Assembly (NCBI GenBank): GCA_910578855.1
Contig: CAJTRV010000010.1
Span: forward strand, 1-35,037
Origin: an uncultured Bacilli bacterium
GTDB lineage: Bacteria; Bacillota_I; Bacilli_A; RF39; UBA660
Length of the DNA stretch: 35,037 nucleotides
Direction of reading: 5' to 3'
The notes beneath the pieces are model-generated. The model saw only the letters and a list, made by a program, of their open reading frames with translations, was not told the origin of the DNA and made no database searches. Numbering within the stretch: the first letter of the stretch is position 1; each line of letters opens with the position of its first letter. Both the position numbers and the translations under genes were made by a program. Below, one piece after another: positions 1 through 7,574 of the stretch.

Positions 1-209
1 TGATATGATTTATATATAATATCCTAACTACTTACACACTTTTCTTGACATACCCCATAAATCTCTTTTTAATTTCCATTGTAATTTAACATTTCTTTAA
101 AAGAAAGAGAACTAAAGTTCCATATTGGAATTCCTGGTTTTTAGCTATCAACAAACAAAATAGTTTGATTTTTCCTGAAGTGAGGTAATCTCAAGAGGCA
201 TGAGAAAAT

Positions 210-635
210 TTAATTTAAGTTTATATTTTTATTATAAAATTCATTATTTTTATATAATTCTATATTAACTTTTGTGCCACTAAATAATTCTGGTAGTTTA
301 TCTAAATCAAAGAAGCCTAAATCAGAACATTTATGTGGTTCTCTTATTTTGGGAATACCATCATATTTATTAACTAAGACTCCTATTTGTATTCTGTCAT
401 AAGTTCTTGCTATATTTATAACTTTTAAATCTTCTTCTAAAACAATTAAGCCTGTTTCCTCTTGTATTTCCCTAATGGCACATTGTTCTATTGTTTCATT
501 ACTTTTCAAATGACCACCTGGAAGTCCATACGTTCCTTCACCAAAAGTGTTTTTTCTTTTTCCTAATAATATTTTATTATTATTGACTATTATAGGATTA
601 ACACCAACTTTAATGTCTTTCTTATCTTCGGTCAT
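210..635 (-). CDS. Nudix hydrolase
   Basis: A 141-residue Nudix-fold pyrophosphohydrolase, expected to cleave a nucleoside diphosphate linked to another moiety in the cytoplasm. The full Nudix box is visible: G41, then E47, then R55-E56 with E59-E60, and G62, which is the GX5EX7REUXEEXGU pattern. The flanking LPGG and the N-terminal beta strand ending in LLGKRK fit the family, and the length is normal. The start is supported by GAAGGTG about 8 bases upstream on the minus strand. The substrate cannot be told from sequence. It sits alone at the edge of a decayed accessory zone, transcribed away from its neighbours; no clear promoter was found. Confidence 0.9.
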   Translation of the reverse strand: MTEDKKDIKVGVNPIIVNNNKILLGKRKNTFGEGTYGLPGGHLKSNETIEQCAIREIQEETGLIVLEEDLKVINIARTYDRIQIGVLVNKYDGIPKIREPHKCSDLGFFDLDKLPELFSGTKVNIELYKNNEFYNKNINLN

Positions 636-673
636 ATATACACCTTCTCATATTAATATTATTTTCTCATCAT

Positions 674-799
674 TTATTTTGCAGTTTTTACATTTTTAGA
701 AAAGTATTTACAGGATATTTCTTTAACCTTCTCAAAATTTTCCTGGAAAAACTCTTCTATCTTTTTTTATTTTGTGATACGATGTAATAAATCTTTCAT
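674..799 (-). pseudogene. Small broken ORF interrupted by one in-frame TAA
   Basis: On the minus strand an ATG at 799 has a good ribosome binding site (AAGGTGG, about 6 bases upstream) and opens a frame of 10 codons (MKDLLHRITK), then TAA, then 30 more codons in the same frame ending in VKTAK and TAA at 674. The part after the stop is rich in Lys and Glu and looks protein-like (KKIEEFFQENFEKVKE). A single change of TAA to a sense codon would give one 41-residue peptide. It could be a decayed small gene, or a real 10-residue peptide with chance sequence after it. No family was recognised. The rest of the 361-base stretch 636-996 holds only the remnant at 902-1000. Confidence 0.3.
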
Positions 800-901
800 T
801 TTTATCCACCTTCAATAGAATTATATAATATTTATTACTAAAATGCTAGCATCAAATTAATAGGTAGTTTAATTGTGACGAATATAATATAAAGGGAATA
901 A

Positions 902-1000
902 TATCAGGAAAAATATGCCCATCATGTAATAGAACTGGTAGAATATAAGTATAAAGAATATTTAAAAAAACATTTTATTCAGAAAGGAATTTGCACATGA
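902..1000 (+). pseudogene. 3' end of a lost gene, ATGA-coupled to the ATPase
   Basis: A frame open from 902 to the TGA at 998-1000 encodes about 32 residues that look like a genuine protein C-terminus (YAHHVIELVEYKYKEYLKK, then HFIQKGICT). It has no start codon and a stop immediately upstream at 899. Its stop overlaps the ATG of the next gene as ATGA, the usual sign of translational coupling in an operon. I infer that the 5' part of an operon partner of the ATPase has been deleted. The parent family was not recognised. Confidence 0.35.
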
Positions 1001-1746
1001 TTAAATCACCTTTTTTAACTCATATTAAAATGGAAGATATTAAATTTTCCACAAAATTATATCCATTCTCTTTACCACTCTTTAATAGTGGATATTTCGA
1101 TTTATCAATAAAAAAACCAATATTAATAATCTCTGGTGATAATGGCGTAGGAAAATCAACTTTATTGGAAATTATTGCAGGTTCATGTGGTTTTAATATC
1201 AGTGGAGGAAGTAAAAGCCATTTATATAATGGGCAAAAAAATGATGTAAAAGCTATTTTAAAGAATATAAATTTTTCTTGGAAAATAAAAGTAAATAATG
1301 GTTTTTTTATGCGCGCGGATAGTTTTAATCAATTTGCTATTTACCTAGATGAATTAGCAAAATTTGATCGGAGGTCTTACAAACCTTATGGTGGAAAATC
1401 ATTAAATGAACAATCACATGGGGAATCTTTTTTATCTCTCTTTGAAAATCGCTTTGGAACTCGAGGGATCTATATTTTAGATGAACCAGAGGCAGCATTA
1501 TCACCACAAAAAATATTATCATTTATGGTAATGATAAATGAGCTTTCAAAAACAGGTGATGCCCAATTTATTATTTCCACTCATTCACCAATGTTGATGG
1601 CCATGCCAGATGCTCAATTTATATATATTAAGGATAGTGAATTAATAGAAATGGACTATAAAGAAACGGAACATTTCCAAATTACTAAATCTTTTTTAAA
1701 TAATCCTGAACGAATGTTAAAATATTTATTAAAAGATGAAAATTAG
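997..1746 (+). CDS. Stand-alone AAA/ABC-type ATPase (COG3910-like)
   Basis: A 249-residue soluble ATPase with an ABC-like nucleotide-binding domain and no transporter partner. Visible motifs are Walker A GDNGVGKS at residues 47-54, a signature-like QSHGESF around 139-145, Walker B YILDEPEAALSP at 159-170, and the switch histidine in STHSP near 196. This matches the predicted-ATPase group COG3910, which resembles the ATPase parts of RecF/SMC-like and Old-type proteins; its cellular role is not established. ATG 997 is preferred over TTG 991 because GAAAGGA lies about 8 bases before it. The stop of an upstream remnant overlaps this ATG. Sequence like its first 14 residues recurs at 2355. Confidence 0.85.
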   Translation: MIKSPFLTHIKMEDIKFSTKLYPFSLPLFNSGYFDLSIKKPILIISGDNGVGKSTLLEIIAGSCGFNISGGSKSHLYNGQKNDVKAILKNINFSWKIKVNNGFFMRADSFNQFAIYLDELAKFDRRSYKPYGGKSLNEQSHGESFLSLFENRFGTRGIYILDEPEAALSPQKILSFMVMINELSKTGDAQFIISTHSPMLMAMPDAQFIYIKDSELIEMDYKETEHFQITKSFLNNPERMLKYLLKDEN

Positions 1747-1863
1747 CAGTTAGTAATAAATTTATTTTTTTGTCAAATAGTGTTAGTGAACATTGAGGTG
1801 TTACAAGTAACTGTATATATGAGGTATGATTATAGTAAATTGCTTAGGGAGGAATAGAAGTTA

Positions 1864-2292
1864 ATGAAATATGAAGATTTAGTGATGAAATCAAAAAAAA
1901 TCATAGAAGATATAAAAATAGAAATAAATAATCTAATGATTGAAATTCCATACAAGCTTGAATATAGAATCAAATCTGAAGATCATATTTACAGAAAGTT
2001 GCAAAAGAATAATTTAAAAAATATAATTGATGTTGAAGATGTTATTGGGTTTCGAATTTTAGTTGAAAATGAAAATTTGTGTCATCGTGTTTATTCAATA
2101 CTGACGAATTATTATGAACCATATAAAATTTCTAACTATTTCATTAATCCAAAGAATACTGGATTTAAAGCCTATATATTGAAATTAGATAAATATGATA
2201 TAAATACTGAAATCCAAATTATGACACATGATATGAAGATCATTACAGAAAGAACACATTTAATTCATGAACGGGAAAAGTATAATAATTAA
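1864..2292 (+). CDS. Minimal RelA/SpoT-like domain protein
   Basis: A 142-residue protein made almost entirely of a RelA/SpoT nucleotidyltransferase-like domain. Family landmarks in order: R35-x-K37-S38 with I42 and K45 (ATP-binding stretch RxKSxxxIxxK), D59 in VEDVIGFR (metal-binding Asp followed by G62 and R64), and E116 in EIQI (the second acidic residue). Two usual conserved sites differ: the GYRSxH element that stacks the acceptor base reads TGFKAYI, and the Arg of EIQIRT is Met. It is also shorter than housekeeping small alarmone synthetases (about 200 residues). Possible readings are a divergent alarmone synthetase, a toxSAS-type toxin, or an inactive relative. GGGAGGA lies 10 bases before the ATG. 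No obvious antitoxin follows. Confidence 0.7.
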   Translation: MKYEDLVMKSKKIIEDIKIEINNLMIEIPYKLEYRIKSEDHIYRKLQKNNLKNIIDVEDVIGFRILVENENLCHRVYSILTNYYEPYKISNYFINPKNTGFKAYILKLDKYDINTEIQIMTHDMKIITERTHLIHEREKYNN

Positions 2293-2354
2293 TAATTTGG
2301 GATTATAATGTTATCACGTGTGCAATGTGAAAAGTCTTAGGCAGGGATCTATAT

Positions 2355-2477
2355 ATGATTCACTCTCCTTTTTTATCAAATATTAAAGTAAAAAAGCTAG
2401 TTGAGCAATTAGAAACGAATTTTATTTTCCGAGCTGCTACTTATTATGTGAATAAACTTGATATTGCTTTAGATTAA
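2355..2477 (+). pseudogene. 40-codon chimeric remnant with an ATPase-like N-terminus
   Basis: A short frame from ATG 2355 to TAA 2477. Its first 14 residues (MIHSPFLSNIKVKK) closely resemble the start of the intact ATPase at 997 (MIKSPFLTHIKMED). The remaining 26 residues (containing FIFRAATYYVNKLDIALD) do not continue the ATPase and could not be placed. I read it as the 5' end of a second ATPase copy joined to another gene fragment by deletion. A functional small peptide is not excluded, but there is no strong ribosome binding site. Confidence 0.4.
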
Positions 2478-2522
2478 ATTTAATAGATTACAATAGAATA
2501 ATGATGATAGTTGGGTGTTATT

Positions 2523-2984
2523 ATGAAGATTAATACAATTATAAAACCTGAATATTTATGGCAAACAAATAAAAATCCTAAATATATATTTCATGGTTCT
2601 TCGCAACTTATTTTAACTGATATCGAACCTAAACAAGGCCATGATGATGTTGGGTATAGAATAAACGAACAAAAGGCTATTTATGGAACGGCTATCTTTA
2701 AAGGTGCTATTCCATACGCCATTGGAAAAGGAAAAGTTGCCTGTAGTATTGGTGATAGAGAAGATAATTTAGCAATGAAAATATATAGTGGAACTATTCC
2801 CGATGATAGTTATGGATATATTTATGTATTAGATAGTGAGAAATTTAAGCAATGTAATAACACTTGTCAATATGTATCATTTGCAAATGTCAAACCGATA
2901 GAAGTGATAAAAGTGCAATATCGTGATTTTAAGGATTGTTTTGTTGATAAAACAAAATACGAATTAATAAATACCCCCCTATGA
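2523..2984 (+). CDS. Small protein with HGS motif, possibly ADP-ribosyltransferase-like fold
   Basis: A 153-residue soluble protein of uncertain function. The stretch FHGSS (H24-G25-S26) followed by an IEP turn, then AIYGTAIFKGAIPYAIG around residues 52-68, recalls the H-G-[ST] plus Y layout of some small ADP-ribosyltransferase or RNA 2'-phosphotransferase-like folds, but no third catalytic residue can be assigned with confidence. The start at ATG 2523 follows a weak GGGTG. The frame ends in a run of six C (2974-2979) directly before the stop. Removing one C would read through into the transglutaminase-like frame, so this may be the first half of a broken fusion. Confidence 0.5.
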   Translation: MKINTIIKPEYLWQTNKNPKYIFHGSSQLILTDIEPKQGHDDVGYRINEQKAIYGTAIFKGAIPYAIGKGKVACSIGDREDNLAMKIYSGTIPDDSYGYIYVLDSEKFKQCNNTCQYVSFANVKPIEVIKVQYRDFKDCFVDKTKYELINTPL

Positions 2985-3478
2985 ACTTTCTACTTATATG
3001 CATTTTAATATAGCATATAAATGGATGGATCAAGCAGGTGAATTGCACGATGAACTTGGTCCTATGATGTACACAGAATACTCTCTGATGACACCTCAGG
3101 AAGTGTTAGAAAACCAGTGTGGAATCTGTGTAGACCAAGTAGAGTTAGAAAGGGATTGGTTTGAAAAGCATAATTATCAATATGAAGTTTTAAATATACA
3201 AATATTCAGAGAAAATGACGCCCCCTGGCCATGTTTTTTTAATCTATTTTGAAAATGGTAAATGGCGTTGGTTTGAAAATGCTTGGTCTACTTACAAGGG
3301 GATTCATTCATATGCAACAAGGGAAGATTTAATTGAAGCGATCAAGTATAGGTTTATTGTTCAAAATAATATTCTTGAGCAGGAATTAGACAATTTAAAG
3401 GTCGACACCTTTCCTAAATATCCATCACATTTCAGTTATGAGCAAATGGAAGACTATGATAATAACAAAATAAAATAA
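2981..3478 (+). pseudogene. Transglutaminase-like protein, frameshifted
   Basis: Two overlapping frames together encode one transglutaminase-like (papain-fold) domain. The first (from about 2998) carries the candidate catalytic Cys in NQCGICVDQVELER. The second (3215-3478) carries the candidate His in GHVFLIYFENGKW and the following ENAW. They meet at GACGCCCCCTGG (3214-3225): with four C instead of five, the reading becomes NDAPGHVFLIYF without a break. At the 5' end the frame is open from 2971 without an ATG at the expected place. The ATG at 2981 overlaps the upstream stop as ATGA but is one base out of frame, so a second indel near the C6 run is likely. This is either a decayed gene, sequencing error in C-runs, or slippage-controlled expression. 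Confidence 0.6.
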
Positions 3479-3482
3479 TAAT

Positions 3483-3511
3483 AAAAAGTTATGTTTTTTC
3501 ATAACTTTTTT
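3483..3511 (+). terminator. Rho-independent terminator
   Basis: A perfect 11-bp stem AAAAAGTTATG / CATAACTTTTT around a six-T loop, ending in a T-run. It closes the accessory zone just after the transglutaminase-like frame. Confidence 0.85.
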
Positions 3512-3584
3512 AAGAAATGAAGTATTATAAAAATAAACATAACCATGATAGATAAAATATAGTATAATGAAGACAGGTGATAAT

Positions 3585-4313
3585 ATGATTTTACTTCGAA
3601 AAGCCGTTTTAATGATTCATGGGTTTGCTGGTGGAACCTATGATCAAGAGTTTTTAGCGAATTATATAGAGAAAAACAAGAAATTTGATGTTTATACCTA
3701 TACGTTACCAGGACATTCGCATATTTTGAATAATAAGTCAACTTGTGAGGAATGGTTAACAGCATCGAAAGACATGGTTGACATGCTAGTGAAGAATGGT
3801 TATCAGGAGATCGATATCATTGGTCATAGTATGGGTGGAGTAATCGCAACTTATTTGGCAAGCGAATATAAACAAGTGAAAAAGCTTGTCTTAGTTGCCC
3901 CAGCTTTTCGTTATTTTAATGTTGAAGATCGTAATATTAATATCTTCGATATTTTAAAATTAACACCGGAGATTTTAAGTCAATATGGGAAAGATGAAGT
4001 GACATCTCGATTAACAAAATTACCATTTTCAACGGTAAAAGAATTTATGAAGTTAGTTGCTGATTATCAAAAGACACCAGAAAATGTACATGTTCCAACA
4101 CTAATCATTCAAGGAATGGAAGATAAAGTAGTTCCGCCTGAAACGGCCAAGTATCTCTATGATAAACTAGGAACAGATAAGAAGAAAATTATCTATATTG
4201 GTGATTGTACACATGATTTATTGCGAGAATCAAAAAAAGAAGCTGTGAGTCATATAATTGAAGAATTTTTAAAAAGGGGAATATCAAAGATAGAAACAAT
4301 TGAGCAATTGTAA
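3585..4313 (+). CDS. Alpha/beta hydrolase (carboxylesterase/lipase type)
   Basis: A 242-residue cytoplasmic serine hydrolase of the alpha/beta fold, similar to monoacylglycerol lipase and carboxylesterase Est types. Visible features are the oxyanion strand MIHGFAGG (10-17), the nucleophile elbow GHSMGG with S82, the acid D180 in GMEDKVVPP, and H210 in CTHDLL. All three triad residues are present. ATG 3585 is chosen because AGGTGATAAT sits directly before it; the upstream ATG at 3567 overlaps the -10 box TATAAT (3563-3568). The substrate is unknown. The next gene, exoA, starts 12 bases after the stop with its own ribosome binding site, so the two are probably co-transcribed. Confidence 0.9.
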   Translation: MILLRKAVLMIHGFAGGTYDQEFLANYIEKNKKFDVYTYTLPGHSHILNNKSTCEEWLTASKDMVDMLVKNGYQEIDIIGHSMGGVIATYLASEYKQVKKLVLVAPAFRYFNVEDRNINIFDILKLTPEILSQYGKDEVTSRLTKLPFSTVKEFMKLVADYQKTPENVHVPTLIIQGMEDKVVPPETAKYLYDKLGTDKKKIIYIGDCTHDLLRESKKEAVSHIIEEFLKRGISKIETIEQL

Positions 4314-4324
4314 AAAGGAGAATT

Positions 4325-5086
4325 ATGAAGTTAATATCATGGAATGTTGCTGGTTTTCGAGCTTGTTTGAAAAAGGGCTTTGAAGAATTTTGGAATGAGG
4401 CTAAAGCCGATATCGTTTGTTTGCAAGAAGTAAAAGCGCTGGCTGAACAGATACCGTTTGATCCGTCTGATTATTACTGTTACTTAAATCCAGCAGAGAA
4501 GAAGGGATATTCAGGTGTAATGGTATATTCAAAATCCAAACCAATTTCGGTGGTATATGGAATGGGAATTGAAGAACACGATCATGAGGGAAGAATGATT
4601 ACCTTGGAATATCCTTCGTTTTATTTAATAAATGTTTATGTTCCGAATGTTAAAAGGGGACTAGAACGTTTGACGTATCGAATGCGCTGGGAAGATGATT
4701 TTAGGCAGTATGTAAACTTACTACGTGTTAAGAAACCAGTTGTTATCTGTGGTGACTTTAATGTTGCCCATCAAGAAATTGATATTAAAAATGCCAAACA
4801 AAATATCGGAAATGCTGGTTTTACGATTGAAGAGCGTGAAAAGTTTTCAACGTTATTGGCAAATGGTTTCGTCGATACTTATCGTTATTATTATCCCAAT
4901 AAGAGCGAGGTATATAGTTGGTGGAGTTACATGCCTGGAGTCCGCGATCGTAATATTGGGTGGCGAATTGATTATTTCTTGGTCTCAGAGAATTTTATAA
5001 CCAATGTATATAATCCGCGAATATATATGGATGTATATGGTAGTGATCATTGTCCAATTGGTCTTGAAATAGATGATGAGGCATAA
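4325..5086 (+). CDS. exoA: Exodeoxyribonuclease III / AP endonuclease
   Basis: A 253-residue exonuclease III family enzyme that nicks DNA at abasic sites in base excision repair and trims 3' ends. Metal and catalytic residues are visible: N7 in SWNVAG, E35 in LQEVKA, the Y-V-P-N-V-K-R-G strand near 105-112, D144 and N146 in GDFNVAH, D216 after WR, and D241-H242 in SDHCP. Length and order are typical for Gram-positive ExoA. AAAAGGAG precedes the ATG. The hydrolase upstream ends 12 bases before. The terminator at 5151 follows. Confidence 0.96.
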   Translation: MKLISWNVAGFRACLKKGFEEFWNEAKADIVCLQEVKALAEQIPFDPSDYYCYLNPAEKKGYSGVMVYSKSKPISVVYGMGIEEHDHEGRMITLEYPSFYLINVYVPNVKRGLERLTYRMRWEDDFRQYVNLLRVKKPVVICGDFNVAHQEIDIKNAKQNIGNAGFTIEEREKFSTLLANGFVDTYRYYYPNKSEVYSWWSYMPGVRDRNIGWRIDYFLVSENFITNVYNPRIYMDVYGSDHCPIGLEIDDEA

Positions 5087-5150
5087 TCATTATCCAGCAT
5101 GAATTATAGATGGTAAAATAATAATATCGATTTAATCGTATTGGCACGAT

Positions 5151-5184
5151 AAAATCCTTATCATATTCGATAAGGATTTTAATA
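5151..5184. terminator. Bidirectional terminator between convergent genes
   Basis: A perfect 12-bp inverted repeat AAAATCCTTATC / GATAAGGATTTT with a six-base loop (5163-5168), flanked by A and T runs. It can end exoA from the left and the GyrI-like gene from the right. Confidence 0.85.
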
Positions 5185-5207
5185 ATGTTTATAAAATTAT
5201 CCAATTG

Positions 5208-5867
5208 TTAATTGTTGATTGGATGGCGAATTACGGTTTTTAAATTTTCTGGTTTGGTTTTTCTAGGATCACTTAAATAAATTTCGTGATGACGTTTTTT
5301 TTGACCCGTAGAGTAATGACTGCCGATATCATTTTGATATCCCTGCCCAACAATAAATTGTTCTATTTTTTGAATGGTATTTGACTCGGTATCATATGAT
5401 CCAATATGCATTGCTTGGACACATCTTCCTTCTTCTAACACTTCAAATCGCGCTTTTGTATAATCTAAATCAGGCTTTTTTTGTTTTAGTGAAGCAACAG
5501 CCCATTCAAAGATTTCAGGGGTTACAAATTCCGGTTGCCGAATCATGGAAGTCCATATAAAATGATCTTTATTAGCTATTTGCGTCCCATCAAAATATTC
5601 ATCCTGAATATCCCATAATCCTTCAAGAGGTGGAACAACATAATCAAAATATCCTTCTGGAGTTTCCTTCCCCATTTTACTCATCTTTATCGTATATGAT
5701 AATCCATATAATAATTCTAGGGCTTTCTGATATTCTCCATTCTCTTTATTGGGGTTGCCAGTTCCATCGACCATAATAAATCCCATTTTTGGGATCTTTA
5801 TTATACTAGGTTCCTGTTTGGGAAAGTATAATTCTTTCTCACTTTTTTTGTAATCAATTTTATCCAT
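5208..5867 (-). CDS. GyrI-like small-molecule-binding domain protein
   Basis: A 219-residue cytoplasmic protein of the GyrI-like/SOUL-type superfamily (COG4832 group). Landmarks are IIKIPKMGFIMVDGTGNPN near residues 21-39, the YVVPPLEGLW segment near 76-85, and MHIGSYDTE near 153-161, the last being the common GxYxxE-type ligand pocket signature. There is no DNA-binding domain, so it is not a MerR-type regulator; related proteins bind or hydrolyse small cyclic molecules, but the ligand here is unknown. GAGGT lies 6 bases before the ATG on the minus strand. It is convergent with exoA. Confidence 0.85.
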   Translation of the reverse strand: MDKIDYKKSEKELYFPKQEPSIIKIPKMGFIMVDGTGNPNKENGEYQKALELLYGLSYTIKMSKMGKETPEGYFDYVVPPLEGLWDIQDEYFDGTQIANKDHFIWTSMIRQPEFVTPEIFEWAVASLKQKKPDLDYTKARFEVLEEGRCVQAMHIGSYDTESNTIQKIEQFIVGQGYQNDIGSHYSTGQKKRHHEIYLSDPRKTKPENLKTVIRHPINN

Positions 5868-5999
5868 ATCAATACCTCGTATTCGTTATAACATGATATA
5901 AGAAAATAAAGTAGGCTTTTTTTATTATGTGGTTTATAATGAATAATCAGGAAAATTTGAACAAATATTTCATATACTTGTATTGATTGTGGTGATAAA

Positions 6000-7256
6000 A
6001 TGGACAAAAAATATATTTATATGATTGTATTTCTTTTATTTATGTGGCTATTATGGATTGGAACTATTTTCCTAATTGACATTGATTTAAATGGTAAAAA
6101 TGTGATCTATATGGAACCTAATACTGAATATGAAGAGGAGGGAGCAACTGCTCATTTCTTAGGGACGAGACTTCGAGTTACGATTGATGGGACTGTCAAC
6201 TCTAATATTGGGAAAACATATTTAATTTATTATGCGGCACGAAATCCATTGGGAATTGTTCGTAAAATAAAACGAACGGTTATTGTGCGTGATCGAAATA
6301 AACCAGTTTTAACTTTAAGAGGAAATAAAACCATGGTGTTGAAGCAGGGAAGTTCTTATAAAGAACCAGGATATCAAGCACTGGATCCTGAAGAGGGGGA
6401 TATTAGCCATAAAGTTATTGTAAAAAAGACATTGAATACCAATAAAATTGGAATATCAAGTATTACTTATATGGTAACGGATCGTAGTGGGAATAAGGCG
6501 TCTATGACACGTACAATTCGAGTGATTCCCAAGGTGTTAACCTATTTAGATGAATATGACAAATTAGATAATACGAGTCGTGGCTGGGGTCATGGAAATA
6601 AAAAAGACCATAAGCGACCTCAAGCTGATATAGCCCCAGAGATTTTAAAACCATATAGTGCTTATTATATGGGAGCTGATGAACAAGTAATTTACCTGAC
6701 ATTGGATGAAGGGGCTAATGATAATTATGTAAAAGAAATTATGGATGTCTTACGTGAAAAAAAAGTGCGAGCAACATTCTTCTTATGTAGGAAATATATG
6801 GCTGATAATAAAGCCTTAATTCGGCAAATGGTCAAAGATGGACATATTGTCGGAAATCATACTAGTCATCATAAAATGATGCCAACATTAGCGAATAAAG
6901 AACAATACGATACCTATCGCAAAGAAATAACAGATACAGCTGATACATTTCGGGAGATTACTGGGCGCGAGATGCCGAAAGTATATCGAGAGCCTGCGGG
7001 TGAATGGAGTTACCGTAGTCTTAGAATGGTACAGGATATGGGGTATCGAACTTATTTTTGGAGTGCTGCTTATGTTGATTTTGAGCGTGACTTATCGAAA
7101 ACAGAGGCACTTCAGAAAATGATGAGTTTATATCATAATGGAGCAATTTATTTATTGCATCCTAAAAATAAAGGAAATTATTTAGCACTTGGTGATTTTA
7201 TTGACAAAATGCATGCTTTAGGTTATCGATTTGATACGGTAGATCAAATAGGGTAA
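6000..7256 (+). CDS. Membrane-anchored PdaA-like polysaccharide deacetylase with Ig-like domains
   Basis: A 418-residue envelope enzyme. Residues 6-28 form one membrane segment; 35-97 and 98-178 are two DUF5011-like Ig domains (the second with SITYMVTDRSGNKAS); 228-415 is a NodB-type deacetylase domain closest to PdaA, the delta-lactam-forming de-N-acetylase of spore cortex. Motifs: TLDEG with D236-E237 where most NodB enzymes have TFDD, GNHTSHH with H287 and H291, REPAGEW with R330, and LLHP with H387. The second Asp of motif 1 (metal ligand) is Glu. GTGGTGAT precedes the ATG. Bacillus PdaA lacks the Ig domains, so the architecture is distinctive. Its role in cortex modification is inferred. 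Confidence 0.85.
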   Translation: MDKKYIYMIVFLLFMWLLWIGTIFLIDIDLNGKNVIYMEPNTEYEEEGATAHFLGTRLRVTIDGTVNSNIGKTYLIYYAARNPLGIVRKIKRTVIVRDRNKPVLTLRGNKTMVLKQGSSYKEPGYQALDPEEGDISHKVIVKKTLNTNKIGISSITYMVTDRSGNKASMTRTIRVIPKVLTYLDEYDKLDNTSRGWGHGNKKDHKRPQADIAPEILKPYSAYYMGADEQVIYLTLDEGANDNYVKEIMDVLREKKVRATFFLCRKYMADNKALIRQMVKDGHIVGNHTSHHKMMPTLANKEQYDTYRKEITDTADTFREITGREMPKVYREPAGEWSYRSLRMVQDMGYRTYFWSAAYVDFERDLSKTEALQKMMSLYHNGAIYLLHPKNKGNYLALGDFIDKMHALGYRFDTVDQIG

Positions 7257-7346
7257 TAGTTACTCTATTTGATTGTTTTCCCGTTTTATTAAAAGCAGAA
7301 ATTCCAATTAAATTTAACGAAAATGCTTAATCGTGCTAAAAAAGTA

Positions 7347-7375
7347 TTGCATTCTTGTTTTTGGTGTGCTATAAT
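7347..7375 (+). promoter_or_regulatory. Promoter of tRNA-Ala
   Basis: TTGCAT (7347-7352), a 17-base spacer, and TATAAT (7370-7375), placed 28 bases before the tRNA 5' end. A near-consensus housekeeping sigma promoter. Confidence 0.8.
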
Positions 7376-7403
7376 CTTAGTGTTGTTTCGCTTGAAACAT
7401 CCT

Positions 7404-7480
7404 GGGGAATTAGCTCAGTTGGCTAGAGCACCTGCTTTGCACGCAGGGGGTCAAGGGTTCGAGTCCCTTATTCTCCACCA
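7404..7480 (+). tRNA. tRNA-Ala (anticodon UGC)
   Basis: A complete cloverleaf. The acceptor stem GGGGAAT pairs with ATTCTCC (one G-U pair), the D-loop carries AGCTCAGTTGG, the anticodon stem CCTGC/GCAGG encloses TTTGCAC with anticodon TGC at 7438-7440, and the T-arm contains GGTTCGAGTCC. The discriminator A and the CCA end (7478-7480) are encoded. It is a single-gene unit with its own promoter and terminator. Confidence 0.97.
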
Positions 7481-7491
7481 TTTGAAATTAG

Positions 7492-7520
7492 ACCAAATCT
7501 TTTCATGGTTTGGTTTTTTT
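7492..7520 (+). terminator. Terminator after tRNA-Ala
   Basis: ACCAAA (7492-7497) pairs with TTTGGT (7509-7514), followed directly by a T-run. Confidence 0.75.
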
Positions 7521-7521
7521 A

Positions 7522-7549
7522 TTGTAAACATGTCCCTTTAAGTTATAAT
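7522..7549 (+). promoter_or_regulatory. Candidate promoter of the D-aminopeptidase gene
   Basis: TTGTAA (7522-7527), a 16-base spacer, and TATAAT (7544-7549). The -10 box ends 25 bases before the GTG start. Confidence 0.6.
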
Positions 7550-7574
7550 ATAATTGTTGAAAGAAGGGAAAAAT

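Noticed and set aside
868..945. Frame with a CPSC pair resembling the end of a zinc ribbon
   Set aside because: It overlaps the more convincing ATGA-coupled C-terminal remnant in another frame and has no start codon or second cysteine pair.
7323..7541. Plus-strand reading frame of 72 codons across the tRNA-Ala gene
   Set aside because: It runs through the tRNA and its promoter and terminator and has no ribosome binding site.
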